DNA of 64,000 bases from CBINFS01 sp966250015 (GTDB lineage: Bacteria > Bacteroidota > Rhodothermia > Rhodothermales > DASSAV01), in the NCBI GenBank assembly GCA_966250015.1, contig CBINFS010000002.1:227285-291284 (forward strand). The letters run 5' to 3'. Position 1 is the stretch's first letter; every line of letters starts with the position of its first letter. This document shows positions 1-7,923 of this stretch, one piece after another. A program made the position numbers and the translations under genes. The notes beneath the pieces are model-generated. The model was not told the origin of the DNA, made no database searches, and saw only the letters and a program-made list of their open reading frames with translations.

Positions 1-1122
1 CTGGCGCAGGCCGTACTCGAGCGACTGACGGAGCTCGGTGCCCGTACCATCGCGACGACCCACCATGGGACCCTCAAGGCCTTCGCCCACGAAACGGAGG
101 GCGTCGAAAACGGGTCGATGCAGTTCGACCAGACTACGCTGAGCCCTACCTACCGCTTTCGCCTGCGCGTTCCGGGCTCCTCATACGCATTCGAGATAGC
201 GGAAAGGATCGGGTTGCCCAAAGCCGTGCTCAAACGGGCGAGTGAGCTGGCGGGCAGTGAGAAGACCCGCCTCGAAGACCTGATCGCGACGTTCGAGGCT
301 CGAAACCAGGAGCTCGAAACCCGCCTTCAGGAAGCCGGAAAAATGCTCGACGAGGCTTCGAAAGAGCGGGCGTTGTACGAAGAACGTCTCAGCTCTTTCA
401 GGGAGGAACGGGATCGGATCCAGCGGGAAGCACTCCTTGAGGCACAGCGGATCATCGAGCAGGCGAACGCCCAGGTCGAGCGGACCATCCGGGAGATCAA
501 GGAAGCCCAGGCTGAGCGTGAGGCCACCCGATTGGCCCGGACCGAGCTGGAGCGGCTTCGGCACGACATCGAAAAAAGGCGTAAAAAGGTCGATCAAAAG
601 AGACAGGTCAGGCGAAAGGCTGGCGCACGAACGGAATCCGGTGAAGGCCAGCCTGCACGTGCGGGTGCGATCCAGGTGGGCGATCAGGTGGTGCTCGATG
701 GGGGCAGCACCGTAGCCGAAGTCCTCGAAATCGATGGAAACGACGTCGCCGTTGCGTTCGACTCGATGCGTATGCGCGTGAAGCTCGATCGGCTTCAGAA
801 AGTTGGCGGGCCGCGCAGGCAAAAAGTCTCTATCCGGCACGTACAACCTGCAACCGGGTCAAGCCTTTCGGTCCTCACCGCCCGTAGCTCGATCGATCTC
901 CGGGGTAAACGTGTCGACGAGGCGCTGGCCGAGGTGGCTCACTTGCTGGACGACGCTGTGGCGCACAATCTCCAACGTGTCGAGATCCTTCATGGCAAAG
1001 GGACGGGCGCCCTACGTCAGTCGATCCACGAGTATCTCTCCAGCCATCCGGACGTTGCTTCCTTTGAGGATGCGCCCTGGGAACAGGGCGGTCCCGGTGT
1101 CACCATCGTCAATTTGAAATGA
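1..1122 (+). CDS. mutS2: Endonuclease MutS2, C-terminal part (5' end outside window)
   Basis: The reading frame is already open at base 1, so the gene begins upstream; 373 residues are visible. The first residues (ATTHHGTLKAFAH) match the end of the MutS-type ATPase domain. A long charged helical stretch follows at about visible residues 75-200, then a small beta-rich segment (GDQVVLDGGSTVAEV), then a C-terminal Smr nuclease domain with the DLRG motif near residue 297 and HGKGTG near residue 331. MutS2 proteins lack the mismatch-recognition domain. They act in suppressing recombination or in splitting collided ribosomes, depending on the species. The Smr domain gives endonuclease activity in the family. 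The C terminus is complete. The identification is firm; the biological role here is taken from the family. Confidence 0.95.
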   Translation: MAQAVLERLTELGARTIATTHHGTLKAFAHETEGVENGSMQFDQTTLSPTYRFRLRVPGSSYAFEIAERIGLPKAVLKRASELAGSEKTRLEDLIATFEARNQELETRLQEAGKMLDEASKERALYEERLSSFREERDRIQREALLEAQRIIEQANAQVERTIREIKEAQAEREATRLARTELERLRHDIEKRRKKVDQKRQVRRKAGARTESGEGQPARAGAIQVGDQVVLDGGSTVAEVLEIDGNDVAVAFDSMRMRVKLDRLQKVGGPRRQKVSIRHVQPATGSSLSVLTARSSIDLRGKRVDEALAEVAHLLDDAVAHNLQRVEILHGKGTGALRQSIHEYLSSHPDVASFEDAPWEQGGPGVTIVNLK

Positions 1123-1175
1123 CTCGCGGTCTTACCCAGCCGCCGAGTCGATCTTCCCAATAGCTGATTCGAACA

Positions 1176-2144
1176 ATGCCCAGAGTTGTCGTAACCCGGC
1201 AGGTGCCTGAGGAAGGGCTTGCGGGGCTTCGCGAGCGATACGACGTGTACGTGCACGAGTCGTCTCCGCACGATCCACCCCTCGACGAATCGAAACTGGC
1301 AGAGCTGGTGCACGATGCAGATGCGCTCATTTCGATGCTGTCGGACCCGGTGACAGGACGTGTTGTCGAGGCGGCGCCTAGACTGCGTGTCGTGGCGCAA
1401 TATGCCGTCGGGTTTGACAACATCGACCTCGAAGCCGCCAGGCGGCTGGGTATCGTCGTGACGAATACCCCCGACGTGCTGACGGACGCCACGGCGGACT
1501 TCGCCTTTACGCTGCTGCTTGCCGCGGCACGGCGCATCGTCGAAGCCGACCGGTTCGTCCGTGAGGGCAAATTCCGCAGGTGGGAGACGATGCTGCTACT
1601 CGGCATGGATCTGAAGGGCAAGACGCTCGGGATTGTGGGCATGGGGAGGATCGGCCGCGCCATGGCCCGGCGCGCCGTCGGGTTTGGAATGCGGATCGTG
1701 TACCACAACCGCCGTCGCGTGGGCCAGGACATGGAGGAGGAGTTAGGCGCCCGCTACGTTTCGTTCGACGAGCTGCTCGCTGAGAGCGACGTCGTATCGC
1801 TCCATTGCCCGTTAAACGCCGAAAGTCGGGGCCTTTTTGACGCCGCCGCGTTCCGCCGGATGAGGCCTGGAGCGGTGCTGATCAATACGGCGCGTGGTCC
1901 CGTGGTCGACGAGGCGGCGCTCGTGGAAGCGCTCGAAAGCGGCCACCTCGGTGCCGCCGGTCTCGACGTGTTTGAAAATGAGCCGGCGGTGCATCCAGGG
2001 CTCTTGAAGCACCAACGGGCCGTGCTGGCGCCCCACATCGCCAGTGCCGCGCTCGAAACCCGCATCAAGATGGCGGAGATGTGCGCCGAAGCCGTCCACG
2101 CCGTCCTTTCCGGAGCATCGGACGTGCCCTATCGGATCGCCTGA
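1176..2144 (+). CDS. D-2-hydroxyacid dehydrogenase (glyoxylate/hydroxypyruvate reductase-like)
   Basis: This 322-residue protein has the layout of the D-isomer-specific 2-hydroxyacid dehydrogenases. The Rossmann motif GIVGMGRIGRAMA lies at about residues 152-164. The catalytic triad is visible as Arg240 (NTARGPVVDE), Glu near 267-269 (LDVFENEP) and His287 (LAPHIAS). The basic cluster HNRRR after the second Rossmann strand (about 177-181) suggests NADPH rather than NADH. The likely reaction is reduction of glyoxylate or hydroxypyruvate to glycolate or D-glycerate in the cytoplasm. Phosphoglycerate dehydrogenase is less likely because there is no ACT domain. The gene stands alone, 53 bp after mutS2. 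The family is certain, the exact substrate is not. Confidence 0.9.
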   Translation: MPRVVVTRQVPEEGLAGLRERYDVYVHESSPHDPPLDESKLAELVHDADALISMLSDPVTGRVVEAAPRLRVVAQYAVGFDNIDLEAARRLGIVVTNTPDVLTDATADFAFTLLLAAARRIVEADRFVREGKFRRWETMLLLGMDLKGKTLGIVGMGRIGRAMARRAVGFGMRIVYHNRRRVGQDMEEELGARYVSFDELLAESDVVSLHCPLNAESRGLFDAAAFRRMRPGAVLINTARGPVVDEAALVEALESGHLGAAGLDVFENEPAVHPGLLKHQRAVLAPHIASAALETRIKMAEMCAEAVHAVLSGASDVPYRIA

Positions 2145-2245
2145 AGGCTTCGGATTCTCGGGTGCGAAGGATCTGACGCGGCACCGGTGCGTATGTGTCA
2201 GACGTGTTTGCGGAAGAACAGGTTGGATGAGGAAACGGCATCGTC

Positions 2246-4048
2246 ATGCGCCCGCTTTTCAGGCTCAATCACTATTTCTGGGAGTATAAGCGTCTGTTTA
2301 TCCCGGGCCTCCTCTGCGCCATGGCCTCGGCGGCGTTTTCGATCGTCGTTCCAATCGTGGTTCGGGAGGCAGTCGACAGCATCCCCCGATTCGTCGCACT
2401 TTACGCACTCTTCGACGGCTCGGTGGTGCAGCCCTACCTGTACGTCAATTTTTTCGTCGGGCTGCTGATTTTCGCGCTGGTCATCGTCGCGTTGAGCCTC
2501 GTCAGCGGCTTCTTTACGTTTCTCATGCGGCGGACGCTGGTGGTCGCTTCCCGGCACATCGAGTACGATCTGCGGAACCGCCTGTACGATCACCTGCAAC
2601 GCCTCTCGCAAAGCTTCTACCAGAAAATCCCCACCGGAGACGTCATTACGCGGGCGACGAGCGACATCGAGCAGGTCCGGCGATACGTGGGGCCGGCTCT
2701 CATGTACGCCGTACGTGCCATCGTCGTCGTTTTGATGGCGATGACGGTCATGTTCATCATCTCGCCGCGGCTGACGTTGTACGCCCTGATCCCGATGCCG
2801 CTGCTGGCGCTTTCGGTGTTTTTCGTGGCGAGGTTGGTGCATAGCCGGAGCGACGCCATCCAGCAGCAGTACTCCGTGCTGACGAGCCGAGTGCAGGAGG
2901 CGCTCGCAGGCATCCGCGTATTGAAGGCCTACACCCGTGAAGACGCCGAGAGCGCCGCTTTCGACCGCGAGAGCATGATTTATCGCAAGCGCATGATGGA
3001 TCTGGCGCGCGTCGATGCGACCTGGCATCCTGTATTCCTGTTGCTGGTCGGGTTCTCCACCATTCTCGTGATCTGGGTGGGCGGCGGCCTCGTGATGGAG
3101 GGCATCATCACGATTGGTAACATCGCCGAATACATCATTTACGTCGCGCTGATGACCTGGCCGGTTGCGTCTCTTGGTTTTGTGATCAGCATGGTCCAGC
3201 GTGCTTCCGCGTCGATGATCCGGCTAAACCAGATTCTGGACACGGAGCCGGACATCCTCGACAACGAGCGCACGGACCACTCGATCACGAAGATCGAAGG
3301 CCGGATAACGTTCAGGAACGTCTCGTACCGGTACGGTGACGATTCGAACTGGGCCATTCAGGGGATCGATTTTGACGTCGAAGCGGGGACGACGCTCGCC
3401 ATCGTCGGACGAACCGGTTCGGGGAAGAGCACGATCGTGGAGATGATCCCTCGTATCATCGAGCCCACGGAGGGGACGGTGTACATCGACGGGCGAGACG
3501 TACGCGAACTTCCGCTGGTATTGTTGCGGTCTTCGATCGGTTACGTGCCCCAGGACGTGTTTCTGTTCAGCGATACCGTTGCCAACAACATTGCCTTCGG
3601 AAGGCTGGACGCCGATCCCGCCGACATCGAGCAGGCGGCGCTCGAGGCCGAGCTGCTCGAGAACATCCAGGACTTCCCGGACGGCTTCGATACGACCGTC
3701 GGCGAGCGTGGCATTACCCTTTCGGGGGGCCAGAAGCAGCGCACGTCGATTGCCAGAGCCCTCATTCGCGACCCGAGGATCCTCATTCTCGACGACGCCC
3801 TGTCGGCCGTCGACACCAACACGGAACGGAACATTCTCGGGCACCTGCGGCGACACTATGGCCGGCGTACGATCGTGATCGTTAGCCACCGGATCTCGGC
3901 CGTGCAGGATGCCGACCTGATCCTGGTCCTCGACGAAGGCCGTATCGTCGAGCGCGGACGCCACGACGAGCTGGTGCTGCTGGACGGCCTTTACGCGGGT
4001 CTGTATCGGAAACAGTTGCTGGAACAGGAGATTGCAGCCCTATCCTGA
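2246..4048 (+). CDS. ABC exporter half-transporter with degenerate catalytic site (MdlA/YheI-like)
   Basis: A 600-residue fused permease/ATPase. About six membrane helices occupy residues 1-320 and the nucleotide-binding domain runs from about 345 to the end. Walker A is GRTGSGKST near residue 387, the signature LSGGQKQR is canonical near 491, and Walker B is ILILDDALSAVDT near 512. The residue after the Walker B Asp is Asp, where the catalytic Glu is expected. That substitution is typical of one partner in heterodimeric exporters such as TM287/288 or BmrCD. The partner is almost surely the gene at 5033, whose defects are complementary. The probable role is export of lipids or hydrophobic compounds across the inner membrane. 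The stop overlaps the TTG alternative start of the RNase Z gene; the preferred ATG lies 16 bp later. Confidence 0.93.
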   Translation: MRPLFRLNHYFWEYKRLFIPGLLCAMASAAFSIVVPIVVREAVDSIPRFVALYALFDGSVVQPYLYVNFFVGLLIFALVIVALSLVSGFFTFLMRRTLVVASRHIEYDLRNRLYDHLQRLSQSFYQKIPTGDVITRATSDIEQVRRYVGPALMYAVRAIVVVLMAMTVMFIISPRLTLYALIPMPLLALSVFFVARLVHSRSDAIQQQYSVLTSRVQEALAGIRVLKAYTREDAESAAFDRESMIYRKRMMDLARVDATWHPVFLLLVGFSTILVIWVGGGLVMEGIITIGNIAEYIIYVALMTWPVASLGFVISMVQRASASMIRLNQILDTEPDILDNERTDHSITKIEGRITFRNVSYRYGDDSNWAIQGIDFDVEAGTTLAIVGRTGSGKSTIVEMIPRIIEPTEGTVYIDGRDVRELPLVLLRSSIGYVPQDVFLFSDTVANNIAFGRLDADPADIEQAALEAELLENIQDFPDGFDTTVGERGITLSGGQKQRTSIARALIRDPRILILDDALSAVDTNTERNILGHLRRHYGRRTIVIVSHRISAVQDADLILVLDEGRIVERGRHDELVLLDGLYAGLYRKQLLEQEIAALS

Positions 4049-4064
4049 CATTCCGCCCGGTCTC

Positions 4065-5003
4065 ATGCACGTTATTCCTCTCGGTACCGGTTCGGCCATC
4101 CCGACGCGCCATCGAAACCTTTCGGCGACGGCGCTTGATAGAGGAGGAGAGGTATTGTTGTTCGACTGTGGGGAAGGGACGCAATTGCAGCTGTTGAAGG
4201 CTGGCATCCGGCATTCCCGGATCTCGGCAATCTTGATCTCACACCTGCACGGCGACCATCTTTACGGCCTGCCCGGGTTGCTTTCCACGATGACGCTTCT
4301 GCACCGCGTCGAGCCGCTGACGATCATAGGCCCCGGGGGCATCGCGGCCTACCTCGACGCCATGCCGGGGTATGCGGAGGACGAACCGCCGGAGTTTCCG
4401 ATCGAGTTCGTGGAGCTGCAAGAAGGGTTCGGGCGCAGGATCGTGATCGATAGGCCGGACTACTTTGTCGAAGCTCGTCCGTTGGAGCACCGGATCATTA
4501 CGGTGGGGTATCGTTTTCAGGAGAAGGATCAGCCGGGAAACCTGGACGTCGAGCGCGCCAGGGAGCTTGGGGTAACCGACTACGTTCATTATCGTATACT
4601 AAAGGAAGGGAAGCCCGTGGTTCTTGGCAATGACCGGGTGATACAACCGCGCGACGTGCTGGGAGAAGAAAAGCGGGGACGGGTATTTGCGTACATCACC
4701 GATACGAGGCCGTGCGAGGGTGGGCGGCTCCTGGCGCGGGGTGCGGACCTCCTTCAGCACGAGGCTACGTTTTTGCACGACCTGCTTGACCGTGCCCGGG
4801 AAACGGGCCACTCGACCGCATACGAGGCGGCCGATCTGGCCGCGGAAGCCGGGGTGGGCCGGCTCCTCCTCAGCCATTTCAGCGCCCGTTACCAGGATGC
4901 TGCCCCGCTGCTCGACGAAGCACGTGCTGTTTTTGAGCGGACCGATGCGGCTGAAGAGCTCGTCCGTTATCCCGTCGAAAAAATGGACGGTTTTTCCGGA
5001 TAA
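4065..5003 (+). CDS. rnz: Ribonuclease Z
   Basis: RNase Z removes the 3' trailer from tRNA precursors, particularly those lacking an encoded CCA; the tRNA-Val gene in this window lacks CCA. The protein is a metallo-beta-lactamase fold enzyme with the family N terminus (HVIPLGTGSAIPT), a DCGEGTQ segment, the zinc motif HLHGDHLYGLPG, and a late LLSHFSARY histidine motif. The reading frame can be extended to a TTG at 4032 inside the preceding ABC gene. I chose the ATG at 4065 because family members begin only a few residues before the LGTG strand, giving 312 residues. It is sandwiched between two halves of an ABC exporter on the same strand and is probably co-transcribed with them. Confidence 0.95.
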   Translation: MHVIPLGTGSAIPTRHRNLSATALDRGGEVLLFDCGEGTQLQLLKAGIRHSRISAILISHLHGDHLYGLPGLLSTMTLLHRVEPLTIIGPGGIAAYLDAMPGYAEDEPPEFPIEFVELQEGFGRRIVIDRPDYFVEARPLEHRIITVGYRFQEKDQPGNLDVERARELGVTDYVHYRILKEGKPVVLGNDRVIQPRDVLGEEKRGRVFAYITDTRPCEGGRLLARGADLLQHEATFLHDLLDRARETGHSTAYEAADLAAEAGVGRLLLSHFSARYQDAAPLLDEARAVFERTDAAEELVRYPVEKMDGFSG

Positions 5004-5032
5004 TCAGGCGAACGAAAATCAGGATATAACCA

Positions 5033-6847
5033 GTGGCGGCTTCTGATTCAGACAAGAAGGAAGAACTGACTCCAGTATTCGACGGGCACCTCTTCCGGCG
5101 CATCATAACCTACCTGATGCCTTACAAGCTTTGGGTTGCGATTGCGTTTACGACGGTGATGGCCGCCTCCTTTCTGGGACCGTTGCAACCGAAGCTCGTC
5201 CAGGTAGCCATCGACCAGTACATCGTTCCGGGAGACCTTGGCGGCTTGCGCCAGATGGTACTCCTCCTGGTCGGTATCCTCGTTCTGGAGGGCATCCTGG
5301 CTTTCGTCAATGGCTATCTGACGCAGTGGATTGGACAGCGCGCCATCTACGACCTCCGAACGGACGTATACCGACACATTCAGCGGCAACCTCTCCGGTT
5401 CTTCGACCGGACGCCAATAGGGCGCCTGATCACGCGTACCACCAGCGACGTCGAATCGCTGAACGACGTGCTCTCGGCGGGCGTGGTGACGATTCTGGGC
5501 GATCTATTCAGGCTCGTCTTCATCGCCTACTTCATGTTTACGTTGAACGTGTCGCTCGCGCTGGTCACTCTTGCGGTCATGCCGCTTATGATTTGGGCGA
5601 CGTCCGTTTTCAGGAAGAAGGTGCGCGAGCAGTACCGAGAGACGCGGAAGCAGGTCGCCCGCCTGAACTCCTTCCTTCAGGAGCACGTGACTGGTATGAG
5701 CATCGTGCAGGCGTTCAACCGGGAGCAGGAGGAGATGCGGCGGTTCGAAGCGATCAACGACGACCACCGGGCCGCCCAGATAAAGACGATCTTCTATTTT
5801 GCCCTCTTCTGGCCGGCCGTCGAGATCATCGCCTCGATCGCGCTCGGCCTCGTGATCTGGTTCGGCGGCCTTCGGGCGATGACGGGAACGCTGACGTTGG
5901 GGGTGCTCATCGCGTTCATCCAGTATGCCCGTCGCTTCTTCGAGCCGATACGGAACCTGTCCGACCAGTTCAACACGCTTCAGAGTGCAATGGCCGGAGC
6001 CGAACGGATCTTCGGCCTACTGGACCACGACCAGGCTCTCCCGCAGTCGCCTAACCCTGTTGAAATAAAAAGCTTCCGGGGCAAGATAGAGTTCAAGAAC
6101 GTCTGGTTTACCTACGACGAGGTTCTGGACGGGGTGAAGGAACCGAACTGGGTCCTGCGGGACGTTTCATTTGTAGCCGAAGCCGGGCAAACCACGGCCA
6201 TCGTCGGGGCGACAGGGGCGGGCAAGTCGACGATCATCAACCTCCTGCTGAGGTTCTATGACATCCAGAAGGGTCAGATCCTCGTCGACGGGATCGACAT
6301 TCGTGAGATGCGACTCCGCGATCTGCGCCGTCACGTCGGGCTCGTCCTTCAGGACGTGTTTCTCTTTTCCGGCTCTGTCGAACGGAACATCACGCTCGGC
6401 GACCCCGAGGTGGATCGGGAGGCCGTAGTCCGGGCAGCCAGATTGGTGGGGGCAGACCGGTTCATCGAGCGGTTGCCACAGGGGTATCAGCAGGACGTGA
6501 GAGAACGTGGCGCCTCCCTCTCGCACGGGCAGCGGCAGCTGCTCTCGTTCGTACGAGCGCTGGTGTACGATCCGGAGATTCTCGTCCTGGACGAAGCGAC
6601 GTCGAGCGTCGATACGGAGACGGAGCACATCATCCAGAACGCGCTCCAGCGGCTGATGGAGGGGCGGACGTCAATCGTGATTGCCCACCGGCTATCGACG
6701 ATCCAGCACGCCAATCAGATCCTGGTGATGCACAGGGGGCAGATCAGGGAGCGTGGCACGCACCAGCAGCTCCTCGCCATGGGTGGGCTCTACCGCAAGC
6801 TTTACGAGCTCCAGTACAAGGACCAGGAACGCGCCAGCGCAGCCTGA
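5033..6847 (+). CDS. ABC exporter half-transporter with intact Walker B and variant signature (MdlB/YheH-like)
   Basis: A 604-residue permease/ATPase fusion starting at GTG (no earlier ATG fits). The membrane domain covers roughly residues 1-330. Walker A GATGAGKST lies near 391, the signature motif reads LSHGQRQ (not LSGGQ) near 494, and Walker B LVLDEATSSVD near 517 has the catalytic Glu. The deviant signature would face the Asp-substituted site of the gene at 2246. Together they would make one consensus and one degenerate ATP site, as in known asymmetric heterodimeric exporters. An H-loop histidine (IAHRLST) is present. It is likely in one transcript with the first half and rnz. The substrate cannot be told from sequence. 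Confidence 0.93.
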   Translation: MAASDSDKKEELTPVFDGHLFRRIITYLMPYKLWVAIAFTTVMAASFLGPLQPKLVQVAIDQYIVPGDLGGLRQMVLLLVGILVLEGILAFVNGYLTQWIGQRAIYDLRTDVYRHIQRQPLRFFDRTPIGRLITRTTSDVESLNDVLSAGVVTILGDLFRLVFIAYFMFTLNVSLALVTLAVMPLMIWATSVFRKKVREQYRETRKQVARLNSFLQEHVTGMSIVQAFNREQEEMRRFEAINDDHRAAQIKTIFYFALFWPAVEIIASIALGLVIWFGGLRAMTGTLTLGVLIAFIQYARRFFEPIRNLSDQFNTLQSAMAGAERIFGLLDHDQALPQSPNPVEIKSFRGKIEFKNVWFTYDEVLDGVKEPNWVLRDVSFVAEAGQTTAIVGATGAGKSTIINLLLRFYDIQKGQILVDGIDIREMRLRDLRRHVGLVLQDVFLFSGSVERNITLGDPEVDREAVVRAARLVGADRFIERLPQGYQQDVRERGASLSHGQRQLLSFVRALVYDPEILVLDEATSSVDTETEHIIQNALQRLMEGRTSIVIAHRLSTIQHANQILVMHRGQIRERGTHQQLLAMGGLYRKLYELQYKDQERASAA

Positions 6848-6855
6848 GCCGTGGC

Positions 6856-7674
6856 TCAGTAGAGGACCATGTTGAACGTACGGCGATGTTTGAGCGTCGT
6901 CGGGTGTTCTTCGCCCAGGAGGGTAAACAGGGCGATGGAAGCTTTCCGAGCCCCGTCTTCGTCGTAATAACGGTTCGTTTGAATGAGTGAGATGAACCGG
7001 TCGAGCGCCCGGTCGTAGTCGTGACGTACCAGGGCGTTGATGCCTTCCAGGTACGTTTCCTTACCCTTCTCGTCGGGCAGCTTTTCGGGCTCACGATGAA
7101 GCCTGGCCAGCCGTGCGATCGTTTTGACGGCCTCCTCTACCTGGATGAAGCCTGATCCGGCGAATGACGATCCCTCGACGAGGCTTTCTGCCCGTTCGGG
7201 ATCGCGGAAAACGACAATCTGGGCGAGCAATACGCGGGCGAGTGGATTATCCGGCTCCTCTTTGAGCACCTGCTCGAGCAAGCGTTCCGCCAGCTCCATC
7301 TCTCCACCGTCCATCGCAAGCCGGGCCTGTTCGATGCGGCGCTTGTTTTCACTGGGGAGCGCCTTTTCGAGCCACTGCGCCACGGCATATTCCGGAAGCG
7401 CGCCCGTAAACTCGTCGACCACCTCGCCCGCAACGAAGAGCTTGACGGCCGGGATTCCCCGTACCCCGTACTGCATGGATATTTCCGGGTATACGTCCGT
7501 GTTGACCTTGGCCAGCTTCCACTTTCCGTTGCTCTTTTCGGCGAGCCGATCGAGAATCGGGCCAAGCACCCGGCACGGCCCGCACCAGGGCGCCCAGAAA
7601 TCGACCAGTACGGGCGTTTTATAGCTCTCTTCGATGACCTCTTGCTGAAAATCCTGTACTTCGACACTCATCAT
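6856..7674 (-). CDS. cnoX: Thioredoxin-TPR chaperedoxin (CnoX/YbbN-like)
   Basis: 272 residues. The N-terminal thioredoxin domain (about 1-110) carries an intact redox motif WAPWCGPC, with cysteines 31 and 34. A helical TPR-like region follows (about 115-272). This fusion is the architecture of CnoX/YbbN, which holds unfolding proteins during oxidative stress and hands them to GroEL or DnaK. E. coli CnoX lacks the resolving CXXC, so this version should also be an active oxidoreductase, as reported for some other bacterial YbbN proteins. It converges on the ABC exporter with only 8 bp between stops. Two adjacent ATG codons open the frame and I kept the first. Upstream (7741-7756) is a short inverted repeat TTCAGG-N4-CCTGAA that could be an operator. 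Confidence 0.9.
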   Translation of the reverse strand: MMSVEVQDFQQEVIEESYKTPVLVDFWAPWCGPCRVLGPILDRLAEKSNGKWKLAKVNTDVYPEISMQYGVRGIPAVKLFVAGEVVDEFTGALPEYAVAQWLEKALPSENKRRIEQARLAMDGGEMELAERLLEQVLKEEPDNPLARVLLAQIVVFRDPERAESLVEGSSFAGSGFIQVEEAVKTIARLARLHREPEKLPDEKGKETYLEGINALVRHDYDRALDRFISLIQTNRYYDEDGARKASIALFTLLGEEHPTTLKHRRTFNMVLY

Positions 7675-7923
7675 CTGAATCCTACTATTTGACGTCTATT
7701 AATTCCTCGGCGGTGTTATACGCAGCATCGGGCAACTGGTTTTCAGGATACCCTGAATTGTTTTATAGCTATAGCATGGCGTTTTTCGCTGGTTGATGGA
7801 AAAGAAATAGCGCGTTTAAAAACCGCGTAATATAACTACGTGGTAGGATACTGTTCGTGCACGTACGAGCGGGGCAATTTGCAGGCGCCACAACAGCACT
7901 GACGCAGTATGGCGGCGCTGGCC

